Below, in pieces: positions 1-5,856 of a DNA stretch of 6,416 bases (positions are counted from its first letter, which is position 1; the number at the start of each line of letters is the position of its first letter). The notes beneath the pieces were generated by a model that was given only the letters and a program-made list of their open reading frames with translations, did not search any database and was not told where the DNA came from. Made by a program: the position numbers and the translations under genes. The stretch is taken from assembly GCA_051846895.1 (NCBI GenBank), contig JBPYCQ010000035.1, positions 1-6,416 on the forward strand, written 5' to 3'. The stretch comes from CALKAL01 sp051846895 (GTDB lineage Bacteria > Bacillota > Bacilli > Bacillales > Alkalibacillaceae).

Positions 1-660
1 GTGTGGATGTTTTAACGATATTCGTTTGCCATGTTCTATCCAACCTTCATAAATTAACGCGTGACGAACTTCATGATGTTTTCGCCGTTCAGTCCCACGA
101 ACATATACACCATCAGCCTCCACGTATAAAAAGTTGACTTCTTTACCTTCAGGTAATGAATCTGATTCCTCTAATTCAATGACTTGATCGTGGTCTGCTT
201 GTTTTTGTGCTTCACCCACACGTCGTACAATCGATCCAACGGTTTGATGACTAATGTGTACGGCACTCCATTCTTTTAACACACGTGCTACTTCCCTATA
301 CGTACTTTCACTTGCCATTTCAGCTATTTTCACTTCTACCAATGGACTATAACGTTGATACTTTCTAAATCCCAACCATTCATCCAATGGATAATGCGGT
401 TGCCCGTGTTCATCTCCCATTAATGTACGTTGAAAGCGAACTGACCCAAACATAAACTGCATCGTTTTCCAGTCTGTCCGTTTAACTGTCCATTCTTCTT
501 GTTGTCTTCGCTTTTTGATGACTTGATCAATTTGATTAAACGCTTCGCCAACACACGTTTCAAAAACTTCAAACATGTATTGATGTACACGTTCCTCAAA
601 TTCAATTAAATTATTTGTTTCCTTTATTATTTCGTGAATTCTTGATATAATTTGTTTCAT
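1..660 (-). CDS. ISLre2-family (UPF0236) transposase, N-terminal part, cut by window edge
   Basis: This is the first 220 codons of a DDE-type transposase read leftward from an ATG at 660-658; the frame stays open to base 1, so the C-terminal half is outside the window (family members are usually around 450 residues). The protein starts MKQIISRIHEIIKE and contains blocks that I recognise from the ISLre2/UPF0236 family: VRFQRTLMGDEHG (residues 74-86), YPLDEWLGFRKYQRYSPLVEV (90-110), the helix-turn-helix-like stretch SESTYREVARVLKEW (117-131), and LYVEADGVYVRG (178-189). The Asp of EADG (residue 183) is the likely first catalytic acidic residue; the others lie beyond the edge. Start choice: AAAGAGG ends seven bases before the ATG. 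No frameshift or stop is seen, so the visible part could be functional. The Shine-Dalgarno sequence lies inside a long hairpin (661-723), described separately. Family call is from recalled sequence similarity. Confidence 0.9.
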   Translation of the reverse strand, partial: MKQIISRIHEIIKETNNLIEFEERVHQYMFEVFETCVGEAFNQIDQVIKKRRQQEEWTVKRTDWKTMQFMFGSVRFQRTLMGDEHGQPHYPLDEWLGFRKYQRYSPLVEVKIAEMASESTYREVARVLKEWSAVHISHQTVGSIVRRVGEAQKQADHDQVIELEESDSLPEGKEVNFLYVEADGVYVRGTERRKHHEVRHALIYEGWIEHGKRISLKHPH

Positions 661-730
661 GAGAAGGCCTCTTTCTATATGTATTTGCCGTCGAAGCATA
701 CATATATGATAGAGTGCCTTCTCTTTTTTT
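661..730. promoter_or_regulatory. Long hairpin covering the transposase ribosome-binding site; T-tailed on the plus strand
   Basis: Bases 661-672 (GAGAAGGCCTCT) pair with 711-723 (AGAG, one bulged T, GCCTTCTC), giving 12 base pairs. After a small internal loop, 676-684 (TATATGTAT) pair with 698-706 (ATACATATA), giving nine more. Read on the minus strand, the structure ends directly at the transposase ATG, and the Shine-Dalgarno AGAGG (672-668) is wholly within the outer stem. Transcripts entering from outside would carry the whole fold and be poorly translated. Read on the plus strand, the stem is followed by seven T residues (724-730), the shape of an intrinsic terminator. Pairing is seen directly; both functions are inferred. 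Confidence 0.6.
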
Positions 731-767
731 ACTAGTTAATTTTTGGTAATTTAACCTCGAGAACTAT

Positions 768-797
768 TTTACACTTACTTAATTTTTAAATTATAAT
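768..797 (+). promoter_or_regulatory. SigA-type promoter, probably for yerD
   Basis: A TTTACA box (768-773, five of six bases matching TTGACA) is followed after 18 bases by a perfect TATAAT (792-797), which predicts initiation near 804. The only downstream gene on this strand is the yerD-like CDS. The promoter lies so close to the insertion sequence that part of it, especially the -35 box, might come from the IS end; the window cannot settle this. Confidence 0.5.
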
Positions 798-967
798 GAG
801 GGTTTTGAGTTTTTTTAAAAATAAATTAAATCTTTAAATTACAAAAACAATCCTGAGTATAAGGTTTTCTTTCCTATTAAACATATTACCGCTTAGCTGA
901 TGGATAATCTCAATAGCATTGGAAAAATTAAAGGTTAAGACCAATTAGACAATTTTTCAATGAAGTT

Positions 968-976
968 GAGGCGGTG
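968..976 (+). promoter_or_regulatory. Ribosome-binding site that favours a TTG start for yerD
   Basis: AGGCGGTG (969-976) matches the anti-Shine-Dalgarno complement AGGAGGTG at seven of eight bases. It overlaps the in-frame GTG at 974, which therefore cannot be the start it serves. The in-frame TTG at 983 sits six bases after it, a normal distance. The GTG at 974 has only GAGG two bases upstream, which is too close. Confidence 0.55.
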
Positions 977-982
977 TATAAA

Positions 983-2575
983 TTGGATATAGGCAGTATA
1001 TTAATAATAATCGTGGTTGCTATTGTTACAGTGATTATATTCTCATTAATTATATTTGGATTATACTTATATATTATTGATCGAAGACAAAAGCAACATC
1101 CTATTTTACGTAATTACCCAGTCATTGGGCGGGTGAGATACTTTTTAGAAACAATCGGTCCGGAATTGCGTCAATATTTATTTAATAGTGATAATGAGGG
1201 TAAGCCTTTTTCCCGTGAGGAATATGAGCACATTGTTAGAAAGGCAAAATATAAACGAGATGTGATTGGATTTGGTTCACGCAGAGATTTTGAAGAAGAA
1301 GGTTATTATATTAGCAACTCAATGTTCCCTAAGCTTACTGAAGAGCTGAAGATGGACGTGTCGGGAAAAGTGACGACCAATCGTTATTTGCTAATAAAAG
1401 AACCGTTATTTACTCGACGAAAAGAGTATTTGGAGGAGGATACATCTCCGGCATATTTATTAGATGATCAAGACGCTATTGTAATTGGTAAAGATTTAAA
1501 ACATCCTTTTGTTTTAAAAGGACAAATAGGTATGTCAGCGATGAGCTACGGATCTTTAGGAGAGCGAGCGATCACAGCTCTGTCAGAAGGTTTAGGAATA
1601 GCAACAGGCACATGGATGAATACAGGAGAAGGTGGGTTGTCTGATTATCATTTAAAAGGCGGCGTCGATATTATTATGCAAATTGGTCCTGGATTATTTG
1701 GTGTTAGGGACCCTGAAGGAAATTTCAGTTGGGAAGCGTTAAAGAAAAAAAGTGAAATCTCTGAAGTTAAAGCATTTGAATTAAAACTAGGACAAGGCGC
1801 TAAAACACGTGGTGGACATATTGATGGTGAAAAGGTAACTGAGGAAATTGCCCGTATTCGTATGGTTGAACCTTTTAAATCAATAGATAGTCCAAACCGT
1901 TTTAAAGAATTTGATAATTTTCCTGCAATGTTTGAATTTATTCAAAACATTCGTGAGTATACAGGAAAGCCAGTCGGAATAAAAGTTGTCGTTGGAAGTG
2001 CCCGTGAAGCAGACATATTGGCAAAAAGTATTAAGGAAACGATGAAAGGTCCAGATTTTATTACTGTTGATGGTGGTGAAGGTGGAACAGGTGCGTCGTA
2101 TCAAGAGTTAGCAGATAGTGCTGGTCTTCCAATTAAGTCTGCCTTACCATTAGTTGATCACGCCTTAAGAAAATATGGTGTTCGTGATCAAGTGAAATTA
2201 ATTGCATCAGGAAAGTTATTTTCACCTGATCGAATTGCCGTAGCTCTAGCAATGGGAGCAGACCTTGTGAATATTGCGAGAGGATTTATGATTACAGTCG
2301 GTTGTATTCAAGCATTAAAATGTCATTCAAATGCTTGTCCGGTAGGTGTTGCAACAACGGATCCTGATTTACAAAAAGCTTTAGTTATAGATGAGAAAAA
2401 ACACCGAACAGCTAACTATGTTATTTCATTAAGGAAAGGGTTGTTTCGATTGGCCGCATCGGCAGGTATCGATTCTCCAGTCCATTTTCGCGGTGAGCAT
2501 ATCGTTTATAAAGATGACCGCGGAAGAACATATTCACTTGAAGAAATTTATCAGTCCATTGTTCAAGGGAAATAA
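983..2575 (+). CDS. yerD: Membrane-anchored FMN-binding glutamate synthase-domain protein (YerD-like)
   Basis: A 530-residue protein (533 if the GTG at 974 is used) close in length to Bacillus subtilis YerD. Residues about 4-31 form one strongly hydrophobic helix followed by DRRQKQ, so the N-terminus is probably a membrane anchor with the enzyme domain in the cytoplasm. The rest is the central and FMN-binding part of glutamate synthase large subunits: GMSAMSYGSLGE (183-194), QGAKTRGGH (271-279), DGGEGGTGAS (363-372) and the cysteine motif C441-x5-C447-x4-C452 followed by PVGVATTD, which binds a 3Fe-4S cluster in GltB. The glutaminase (class II amidotransferase) domain and the C-terminal GXGXG domain of full GltB are absent, so it cannot release ammonia from glutamine by itself. 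FMN and Fe-S binding follow from the motifs; substrate and electron donor are unknown. The start at TTG 983 rests on the ribosome site. A terminator follows, so it looks monocistronic. Confidence 0.88.
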   Translation: MDIGSILIIIVVAIVTVIIFSLIIFGLYLYIIDRRQKQHPILRNYPVIGRVRYFLETIGPELRQYLFNSDNEGKPFSREEYEHIVRKAKYKRDVIGFGSRRDFEEEGYYISNSMFPKLTEELKMDVSGKVTTNRYLLIKEPLFTRRKEYLEEDTSPAYLLDDQDAIVIGKDLKHPFVLKGQIGMSAMSYGSLGERAITALSEGLGIATGTWMNTGEGGLSDYHLKGGVDIIMQIGPGLFGVRDPEGNFSWEALKKKSEISEVKAFELKLGQGAKTRGGHIDGEKVTEEIARIRMVEPFKSIDSPNRFKEFDNFPAMFEFIQNIREYTGKPVGIKVVVGSAREADILAKSIKETMKGPDFITVDGGEGGTGASYQELADSAGLPIKSALPLVDHALRKYGVRDQVKLIASGKLFSPDRIAVALAMGADLVNIARGFMITVGCIQALKCHSNACPVGVATTDPDLQKALVIDEKKHRTANYVISLRKGLFRLAASAGIDSPVHFRGEHIVYKDDRGRTYSLEEIYQSIVQGK

Positions 2576-2582
2576 TATTTTG

Positions 2583-2612
2583 AAAGCCTCGTATGTTTAT
2601 GCGAGGTTTTTT
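2583..2612 (+). terminator. Intrinsic terminator after yerD
   Basis: CCTCGTAT (2587-2594) pairs with ATGCGAGG (2599-2606), eight pairs including one G-T, around a GTTT loop, followed by six T residues (2607-2612). It starts within 10 bases of the yerD stop and separates yerD from the permease. Confidence 0.85.
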
Positions 2613-2616
2613 AATG

Positions 2617-2646
2617 TTCAGTTCAGAAAAATTCATGTGATACAAT
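2617..2646 (+). promoter_or_regulatory. Possible extended -10 promoter for the permease gene
   Basis: TGATACAAT (2638-2646) is an extended -10 element. A weak -35 (TTCAGT, 2617-2622) lies 18 bases upstream. Predicted initiation near 2653 gives a leader of about 30 bases before the ATG at 2682. A perfect TTGACA at 2650-2655 lacks any -10 at the correct distance and is not preferred. Confidence 0.35.
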
Positions 2647-2681
2647 CAATTGACAGTAATGTATTTGAAAGTTGGTTTGAA

Positions 2682-3419
2682 ATGGATTTTGTCTTTTTCT
2701 TTATCATTATATTGGTTGCTTCAATTTTACAAACGAGTACGGGGTTTGGCTTTTCAATTATGGCAACCCCATTCTTACTTGTGTTATTTGAGCCAGCTGA
2801 GGCGATTCAAATTAACTTAATTTTGTCGTTAGTAATTTCATGTGCATTAATCATAAAGATTCAGAAAGACGTTGATATTGGTTTAATAAAGCGGTTTGCC
2901 ATTGGAAGTATCATCGGATTACCAATAGGTATTATTATTTTTCAGTTATTTAATATAAGGACATTAAAGTTTAGTGTCGGGATCGTTATTCTTGTTCTAA
3001 CCTTTTTGTTAATGCTGAGCTTTAGAATTAGACAAACCTTATCAAGAGATGTGGTTGTTGGCGGGGTGTCGGGAGTGTTGACAACAAGTATAGGAATGCC
3101 AGGTCCACCATTACTGTTATACTTTTCAGGGATTAGTAGTGAAAAAAAGAAAATAAGGAGCACAACATTAGCCTTTTATTTGTTTATCTATTTGGTTAGT
3201 TTAATTCTTCAAATATCTGTCGTAGGTACGAACCTTACAACATGGTTGGCAAGTGGTGTTGCGCTACCAGTCGTTATTTTAGGCTTGTTGTTTGGACAGT
3301 TGTTTTTCAAAATAATTAGTCAAAGAGCCTTCAGAATTTTTACATATATCTTGCTAATTTTTTCTGGAATATACTTGTTAATCAACAGCCTGGATGTTAT
3401 CACTAAACATTTTTTCTAA
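2682..3419 (+). CDS. Sulfite exporter TauE/SafE family (TSUP) membrane permease
   Basis: A 245-residue integral membrane protein of the usual TSUP size (about 250). It shows the two-half layout of the family: an N-terminal half with TGFGFSIMATPFLL (residues 20-33) and a second half with GGVSGVLTTSIGMPGPPLLL (127-146), the diagnostic Gly-Pro-Pro-rich repeat. Hydrophobic segments lie roughly at 3-17, 22-37, 42-60, 72-90, 95-113, 122-148, 162-182, 190-212 and 219-237. Charged loops such as EKKK (154-157) lie between. The family moves sulfite, sulfonates, thiosulfate or other small anions; the substrate here cannot be read from sequence. The frame is open upstream into yerD, but the ATG at 2682 places the start directly before the first membrane helix. 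Its ribosome site is poor (AAAGTTGG at 2668-2675), suggesting modest translation. yjdM begins 51 bases downstream without an obvious terminator, so partial co-transcription is possible. Confidence 0.85.
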   Translation: MDFVFFFIIILVASILQTSTGFGFSIMATPFLLVLFEPAEAIQINLILSLVISCALIIKIQKDVDIGLIKRFAIGSIIGLPIGIIIFQLFNIRTLKFSVGIVILVLTFLLMLSFRIRQTLSRDVVVGGVSGVLTTSIGMPGPPLLLYFSGISSEKKKIRSTTLAFYLFIYLVSLILQISVVGTNLTTWLASGVALPVVILGLLFGQLFFKIISQRAFRIFTYILLIFSGIYLLINSLDVITKHFF

Positions 3420-3431
3420 ATATTGTAGAAT
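3404..3431 (+). promoter_or_regulatory. Possible promoter for yjdM
   Basis: TAGAAT (3426-3431) resembles a -10 box, with TAAACA (3404-3409, four of six) 16 bases upstream, overlapping the end of the permease gene. The leader would be about 33 bases and includes the G-rich ribosome site GGGGGAAGAG just before the ATG at 3471. This is a consensus match of modest quality only. Confidence 0.3.
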
Positions 3432-3470
3432 AGAAGTGATAAAAAGAAAAAATAATTTGGGGGAAGAGAA

Positions 3471-3809
3471 ATGACAAGTTTACCTAACTGTCCAAAGTGT
3501 CAATCAGAATACACATATGAGGATGGTGTATTCATCGTCTGTCCAGAGTGTGCTTATGAGTGGTCGCCGAGCCAAGAAGCGGAGCAGGAAGAACTAAACG
3601 CTGTTAAGGATGCTCATGGAAACGTCTTAAATGACGGAGACTCTGTCACGGTCATTAAAGATTTGAAAATAAAAGGAAGCTCCAATGTTGTTAAAGCTGG
3701 AACAAAGGTTAAAAATATCAGGCTTGTTGATGGTGACCATGATATTGACTGCAAAATTGACGGCATAGGGTCCATGCAATTAAAATCTGAATTTGTAAAG
3801 AAGCTATAG
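3471..3809 (+). CDS. yjdM: YjdM/PhnA-family zinc-ribbon protein
   Basis: A 112-residue protein, essentially the length of Escherichia coli YjdM (formerly PhnA, 111 residues), and alignable along its whole length from memory. The N-terminus is a zinc ribbon with CPKC (Cys7, Cys10) and CPEC (Cys24, Cys27). An acidic linker (about residues 33-45) follows. The C-terminal part is the conserved PhnA domain: DGDSVTVIKDLKIKGSS (55-71), GTKVKNIRLVDGDHDIDCKI (77-96) and KSEFVKKL at the end. The family has often been mislabelled as alkylphosphonate or phosphonoacetate hydrolase; no phosphonate genes are near, and the ribbon-plus-small-beta-domain layout carries no evident catalytic site. Its molecular role is not established. 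It is probably a soluble cytoplasmic protein. The start is supported by GGGGGAAGAG directly upstream, and a strong terminator follows the stop. Confidence 0.93.
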   Translation: MTSLPNCPKCQSEYTYEDGVFIVCPECAYEWSPSQEAEQEELNAVKDAHGNVLNDGDSVTVIKDLKIKGSSNVVKAGTKVKNIRLVDGDHDIDCKIDGIGSMQLKSEFVKKL

Positions 3810-3818
3810 TTTGTAAGG

Positions 3819-3852
3819 TAGTGTCATTCAGTTGAGTGGCACTATTTTTTTT
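3819..3852 (+). terminator. Intrinsic terminator after yjdM
   Basis: TAGTGTCATTC (3819-3829) pairs with GAGTGGCACTA (3834-3844), 11 pairs including two G-T, around an AGTT loop, followed by eight T residues (3845-3852). Confidence 0.92.
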
Positions 3853-3862
3853 CGATTAATCC

Positions 3863-3985
3863 TATATAGAGTCCTGCTTTGTCATAGGTGTAATCTTTTA
3901 TGGGGAATTTAGAGTTACTTATAGGGAAATTCTTAATTATATAGGGGATTTACATAATATGTGGGGAAATTGGCCATCATTAAAA
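3863..3985 (+). repeat. Degenerate 21-base-period intergenic repeat array (array B)
   Basis: Copies of a T-A-T-(A)-G-G-G-G-A-A-T-T-like core begin at 3902, 3923, 3944 and 3965, exactly 21 bases apart when aligned by codon. Weaker copies at 3869 (TATATAGAG) and 3887 (ATAGGTG) keep the same frame at spacings of 18 and 15. Read in frame 2 of the plus strand, the stretch is open from 3860 to the TAA at 4001 and spells YIES, VIGV, FYGEF, TYREI, YIGDL and MWGNW in turn. No ATG, GTG or TTG occurs in frame before 3959, and there is no ribosome site, so I do not call a gene. It lies directly behind the yjdM terminator. Confidence 0.5.
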
Positions 3986-4016
3986 TTCATTTCTTTGACT
4001 TAACTAACAATCCATC

Positions 4017-4057
4017 GTATATTTAAATTATAGTATATTCAAATAATCAGATATAAT
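4017..4057 (+). promoter_or_regulatory. sulP-arsR promoter with overlapping candidate operator
   Basis: A perfect TATAAT (4052-4057) predicts initiation near 4064, about 16 bases before the sulP ATG. No good -35 lies at the expected distance. Instead, two near-identical 12-base direct repeats, GTATATTTAAAT (4017-4028) and GTATATTCAAAT (4033-4044), cover this region, and ATTTAAAT (4021-4028) and ATTCAAAT (4037-4044) form an inverted repeat with one mismatch and an eight-base centre. TATTCAAATA resembles half-sites bound by ArsR-family repressors such as CadC. The downstream arsR product is the natural candidate to bind here. Promoter and repeats are seen; regulation is inferred. Confidence 0.5.
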
Positions 4058-4079
4058 AACATAAAAAAGTAGGTAGAAT

Positions 4080-5840
4080 ATGAGGGGAAAATTTAAATTT
4101 TTCGGGCGGTATGGTGGGTACTCTTTAGAAGGGTTCCAGAAAGACCTAATTTCTGGGTTGATTGTCGGGGTTATTGCAATCCCTCTTGGTATGGCTTTTG
4201 CGATTGCATCAGGAGTGAAGCCGGAGTACGGGATTTATACAACAATCATTGCTGGAATATTAATTTCATTGTTCGGTGGGTCGAGGTTCCAAATAGGTGG
4301 ACCAACTGGGGCTTTTATTCCAATTCTATTTGGAATCGTCATGACTTACGGTTATGAAAATTTATTAATAGCCGGTTTTTTGGCGGGAATTATTCTCGTC
4401 CTTATGGGTGCTTTTAAGCTCGGTTCGTTAATTAAATTTATTCCAAGGCCTGTAACAATCGGTTTTACAGCGGGAATTGCGATCATTATTTTTGTTGGCC
4501 AAATTCCTAATTTTTTTGGCTTAACAGGTGTTGAGAAGCATGAATATTTTCACCAAAACATTATAGAAATAACAAAGCATATTCATTCGGTTGAGTTTTA
4601 CAGTGTTTTAACAGCTATTATCTGCTTAGTCATTATTATTTTGACGCCAAAGTTTTTTCCGAAAGTTCCTGGTCCTTTAATTGGTTTGGTCGTATCGACG
4701 CTAATTGCAGCAATTTTTTATCCAAACCATGTGGCGTCGATTGGCTCGACATTTGGAGATATTCCGAATCGTTTGCCTGAATTCCAAATTCCAGAAATCA
4801 CGTTTGATAAGATTAAACTTTTAATTGGTCCTGCATTTATTATTGCGATGCTAGGTGGAATTGAATCACTTTTGTCTGCTGTTGTTGCAGACGGTATGAC
4901 GAATAGTAAACATAATAGTAACCGTGAGTTAGTTGGGCAAGGGATTGCGAACGTTGTCACTCCTTTTTTTGGCGGGATTCCAGCAACAGGAGCGATTGCA
5001 CGAACAGCTACGAATATAAAAAATGGAGCTGTATCTCCTATTTCTGGGATCGTTCATGGTGTTGTCGTTCTATTAGTGTTACTGCTGTTTGCCCCATACG
5101 CCTCTAGTATTCCGCTTGCGAGTATGGCACCAATCTTAATGGTTGTTGCCTGGAATATGAGTGAAAAGCACGTGTTTTATCATTTGTTGAAAATGAGAAC
5201 AGAGGATTCACTAATTTTAGCAGTGACTTTTTTATTAACGGTGTTGGTGAATTTAACAGTGGCTGTGCCTGTTGGACTATTATTAGCTGTTATTTCCTTT
5301 ACTAAACGGATGAGTGATATAATCGTAACTGAAAAGGCTCTTCCAGACAGAAATAATAAGTTTGAAAAAATAGATGCGAAAGTTGTGAATGAAGCTAGAG
5401 ATTGTCCGCAAATAAGTATTTATAACGTTGAAGGCCCATTGTTTTTTGGAGCGGCTCAAGCTTTTGAACATTCCGTTATGAAGACGATTGATTTAAAACC
5501 TCGCGTTCTATTATTTAGAATGGGTAAGGTTCCATTCATGGATACGACGGGAGAACAATATTTTTCGAGCATCGTTAAACACTTTTCAAAAACAGGCATT
5601 GTGTTGATTTCAGGCATGAAACCACAACCTCGAGACGTTATTAGAAACTCTGGACTAGAGCAATTCATTGGTAAAGAGCACTTCTTTGAACATACGGGAG
5701 AAGCGATTAACTATGCTTTAACACAGCTCGATAGAAATAAATGTGTTGGATGTAAACATTTTGCCTTTAGGGAATGTGATCAAATGTCTTTAGAGAAAGA
5801 AAACGTAATGAAAAAAAGATCAGGGACGGTAATCGTTTAG
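4080..5840 (+). CDS. SulP (SLC26-type) inorganic anion transporter with STAS domain, DauA-like
   Basis: A 586-residue secondary transporter. Residues about 20-410 are the SulP membrane domain with about 14 expected segments. Conserved blocks include GLIVGVIAIPLGMAFAIASG (26-45), SRFQIGGPTGAF (68-79) with the anion-site GGPTG, GIESLLSAVVADGMT (from 260) and the GQGIANVVTPFFGGIPATG stretch. These resemble E. coli DauA (YchM), a C4-dicarboxylate transporter, more than plant-type sulfate carriers, so sulfate, bicarbonate or dicarboxylate are all possible. Residues about 440-550 form a cytoplasmic STAS domain (GPLFFGAAQAF; PFMDTTG at 485-491). Unlike DauA, the protein continues with a 35-residue tail carrying C555-x2-C558-x7-C566 and ending in a basic stretch. 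The ATG start has AGTAGGT six bases upstream and only a short leader. arsR follows 16 bases after the stop, forming an operon. Confidence 0.92.
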   Translation: MRGKFKFFGRYGGYSLEGFQKDLISGLIVGVIAIPLGMAFAIASGVKPEYGIYTTIIAGILISLFGGSRFQIGGPTGAFIPILFGIVMTYGYENLLIAGFLAGIILVLMGAFKLGSLIKFIPRPVTIGFTAGIAIIIFVGQIPNFFGLTGVEKHEYFHQNIIEITKHIHSVEFYSVLTAIICLVIIILTPKFFPKVPGPLIGLVVSTLIAAIFYPNHVASIGSTFGDIPNRLPEFQIPEITFDKIKLLIGPAFIIAMLGGIESLLSAVVADGMTNSKHNSNRELVGQGIANVVTPFFGGIPATGAIARTATNIKNGAVSPISGIVHGVVVLLVLLLFAPYASSIPLASMAPILMVVAWNMSEKHVFYHLLKMRTEDSLILAVTFLLTVLVNLTVAVPVGLLLAVISFTKRMSDIIVTEKALPDRNNKFEKIDAKVVNEARDCPQISIYNVEGPLFFGAAQAFEHSVMKTIDLKPRVLLFRMGKVPFMDTTGEQYFSSIVKHFSKTGIVLISGMKPQPRDVIRNSGLEQFIGKEHFFEHTGEAINYALTQLDRNKCVGCKHFAFRECDQMSLEKENVMKKRSGTVIV

Positions 5841-5856
5841 GAAGGAGAGCGATGAG

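Larger units (their letters stand above)
1..730 (-). mobile_element. Partial ISLre2-family insertion sequence, transposase-start end
   Basis: The element is defined by the transposase N-terminus and its leader hairpin. The window shows only the end near the transposase start. The exact boundary cannot be fixed, because terminal inverted repeats and target duplications need the other end for comparison. I place it at or somewhat right of the hairpin and T-tract, between about 724 and 790. The adjacent chromosomal gene in the window (yerD-like) points away from the element and is intact. Confidence 0.65.
731..982. other. Gene-free spacer between the insertion sequence and yerD
   Basis: With the hairpin to its left, this makes a gap of more than 300 bases without a gene. 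It is very AT-rich and contains a good plus-strand promoter (768-797), leaving an untranslated leader of about 170 bases before yerD. I found no riboswitch-like fold, tRNA or terminator in the leader. A 12-codon ATG frame at 900-938 has no ribosome-binding site and is not called. The IS terminus probably lies in the left part of this stretch. Confidence 0.5.

Noticed and set aside
420..605. A 61-codon minus-strand reading frame inside the transposase
   Set aside because: It is out of frame with the transposase, has a basic low-complexity product and no ribosome site; the transposase frame explains this DNA.
900..938. A 12-codon ATG frame in the yerD leader (possible leader peptide)
   Set aside because: It has no Shine-Dalgarno sequence, no telling codon run and no attenuator hairpin after it.
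1880..2104. Antisense open frames inside yerD, the permease and sulP (also near 2421-2645, 2942-3163, 4718-4960, 5283-5471 and 5456-5668)
   Set aside because: They are opposite to strongly conserved coding sequence, lack ribosome sites and show no family-like features.
2650..2655. A perfect TTGACA box before the permease gene
   Set aside because: No -10-like hexamer lies 16-18 bases downstream; the extended -10 at 2638-2646 is more convincing.
2493..2681. Upstream extension of the permease frame into yerD
   Set aside because: The frame is open, but it overlaps the conserved end of yerD and crosses its terminator. It adds no family-like sequence; the ATG at 2682 sits right before the first membrane helix and gives the usual TSUP length.
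4069..4076. GTAGGTAG just before the sulP start, identical to the array A core
   Set aside because: It is a single copy, sits where the Shine-Dalgarno sequence should be, and an eight-base match in 6.4 kb is weak evidence for a link.
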